Source: an uncultured bacterium
GTDB lineage: Bacteria; Actinomycetota; Aquicultoria; SKW223; CALKMS01
NCBI GenBank assembly: GCA_938091145.1
Contig: CALKMS010000066.1
Span: forward strand, 1-14,858
Length of the DNA stretch: 14,858 nucleotides
Direction: 5' to 3'
Part shown: positions 14,711 to 14,858 of the stretch, one piece after another
Layout: every line of letters starts with the position of its first letter
Numbering within the stretch: position 1 is the first letter of the stretch
Notes under the pieces: model-generated
What the model was told of the DNA's origin: nothing
Databases searched by the model: none
What the model saw: only the letters and a program-made list of their open reading frames with translations
Position numbers and translations under genes: made by a program

Positions 14711-14858
14711 TCCAATTAAATTAGCTTGCTAATTTTTTAATTTTATGTCGTATGTAATACACATTAATATAGGGGTACCCCCATTAAATTTTAGCTCCCC
14801 TACCCTACTCCACTATTTATAGTTGTAAAACACCCCTGAGAGCTTAATATTCGCCCAT
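14711..14858. other. Gene-free AT-rich region upstream of nnr with palindromes
   Basis: No gene is visible in the 148 bases to the window edge. It contains a perfect 8-bp inverted repeat with a 2-base spacer (14718-14735, AAATTAGC-TT-GCTAATTT) just upstream of the nnr SD. It also holds the palindrome GGGGTACCCC (14772-14781) and a short hyphenated palindrome GTATgtaATAC (14750-14760). Such a region should contain the nnr promoter, but I cannot assign -35 and -10 boxes with confidence. Confidence 0.5.

Noticed and set aside
14718..14745. Rho-independent terminator on the plus strand
   Set aside because: The stem is mostly A-T with only two G-C pairs, and no plus-strand gene precedes it.
1..14858. 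CRISPR array, insertion sequence, tRNA or defence genes
   Set aside because: No regularly spaced repeats, transposase, cloverleaf or known defence motif was seen on either strand by eye.

Overview
The window comes from a bacterial chromosome, moderately AT-rich, with short intergenic gaps and strong Shine-Dalgarno (SD) sites. One SD is a ten-base match to the usual 3' end of bacterial 16S rRNA. Alanine racemase, a cell-wall precursor enzyme, points to a bacterium rather than an archaeon, although the main feature is an archaeal-style rotary ATPase. The lineage cannot be fixed from this sequence; an anaerobic and possibly thermophilic bacterium using an A/V-type ATPase would fit. Nearly all genes lie on the minus strand, so transcription runs from high to low coordinates.

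Right side (about 14.7 to 10.35 kb): a housekeeping cluster. It holds a bifunctional NAD(P)H-hydrate repair enzyme (nnr), a two-CBS-domain protein, alanine racemase (alr), and a CCA-adding/poly(A) polymerase family nucleotidyltransferase. The genes are tightly spaced. The CBS gene may also have its own extended -10 promoter, giving an almost leaderless mRNA.

Centre (10.25 to 1.49 kb): a complete A/V-type ATPase operon in the order H-I-K-E-C-F-A-B-D. It starts after a 103-base AT-rich gap that probably holds a promoter. Neighbouring genes overlap by 8 bases or are at most 19 bases apart, so they are very likely co-transcribed and translationally coupled. A and B form the catalytic head, D and F the central stalk, C the adaptor to the K ring, E and H the peripheral stalks, and I carries the ion half-channels.

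Left side: a plus-strand gene of unknown function converges on subunit D and overlaps its 3' end by 20 bases. A FieF-like cation efflux transporter is divergent from it. The divergent region contains a perfect 7-bp inverted repeat.

The most unusual feature is in subunit I. A charged insertion of about 135 residues between the third and fourth membrane helices contains two tandem copies of a winged-helix-like unit, 46 residues apart. By canonical topology it would face outside the cell. Also notable are two glutamates one helical turn apart in the rotor subunit K, and the switch from ATG starts (H, I, K, E, C) to TTG/GTG starts (F, A, B, D) along the operon. I see no CRISPR array, insertion sequence, tRNA, rRNA or defence island.
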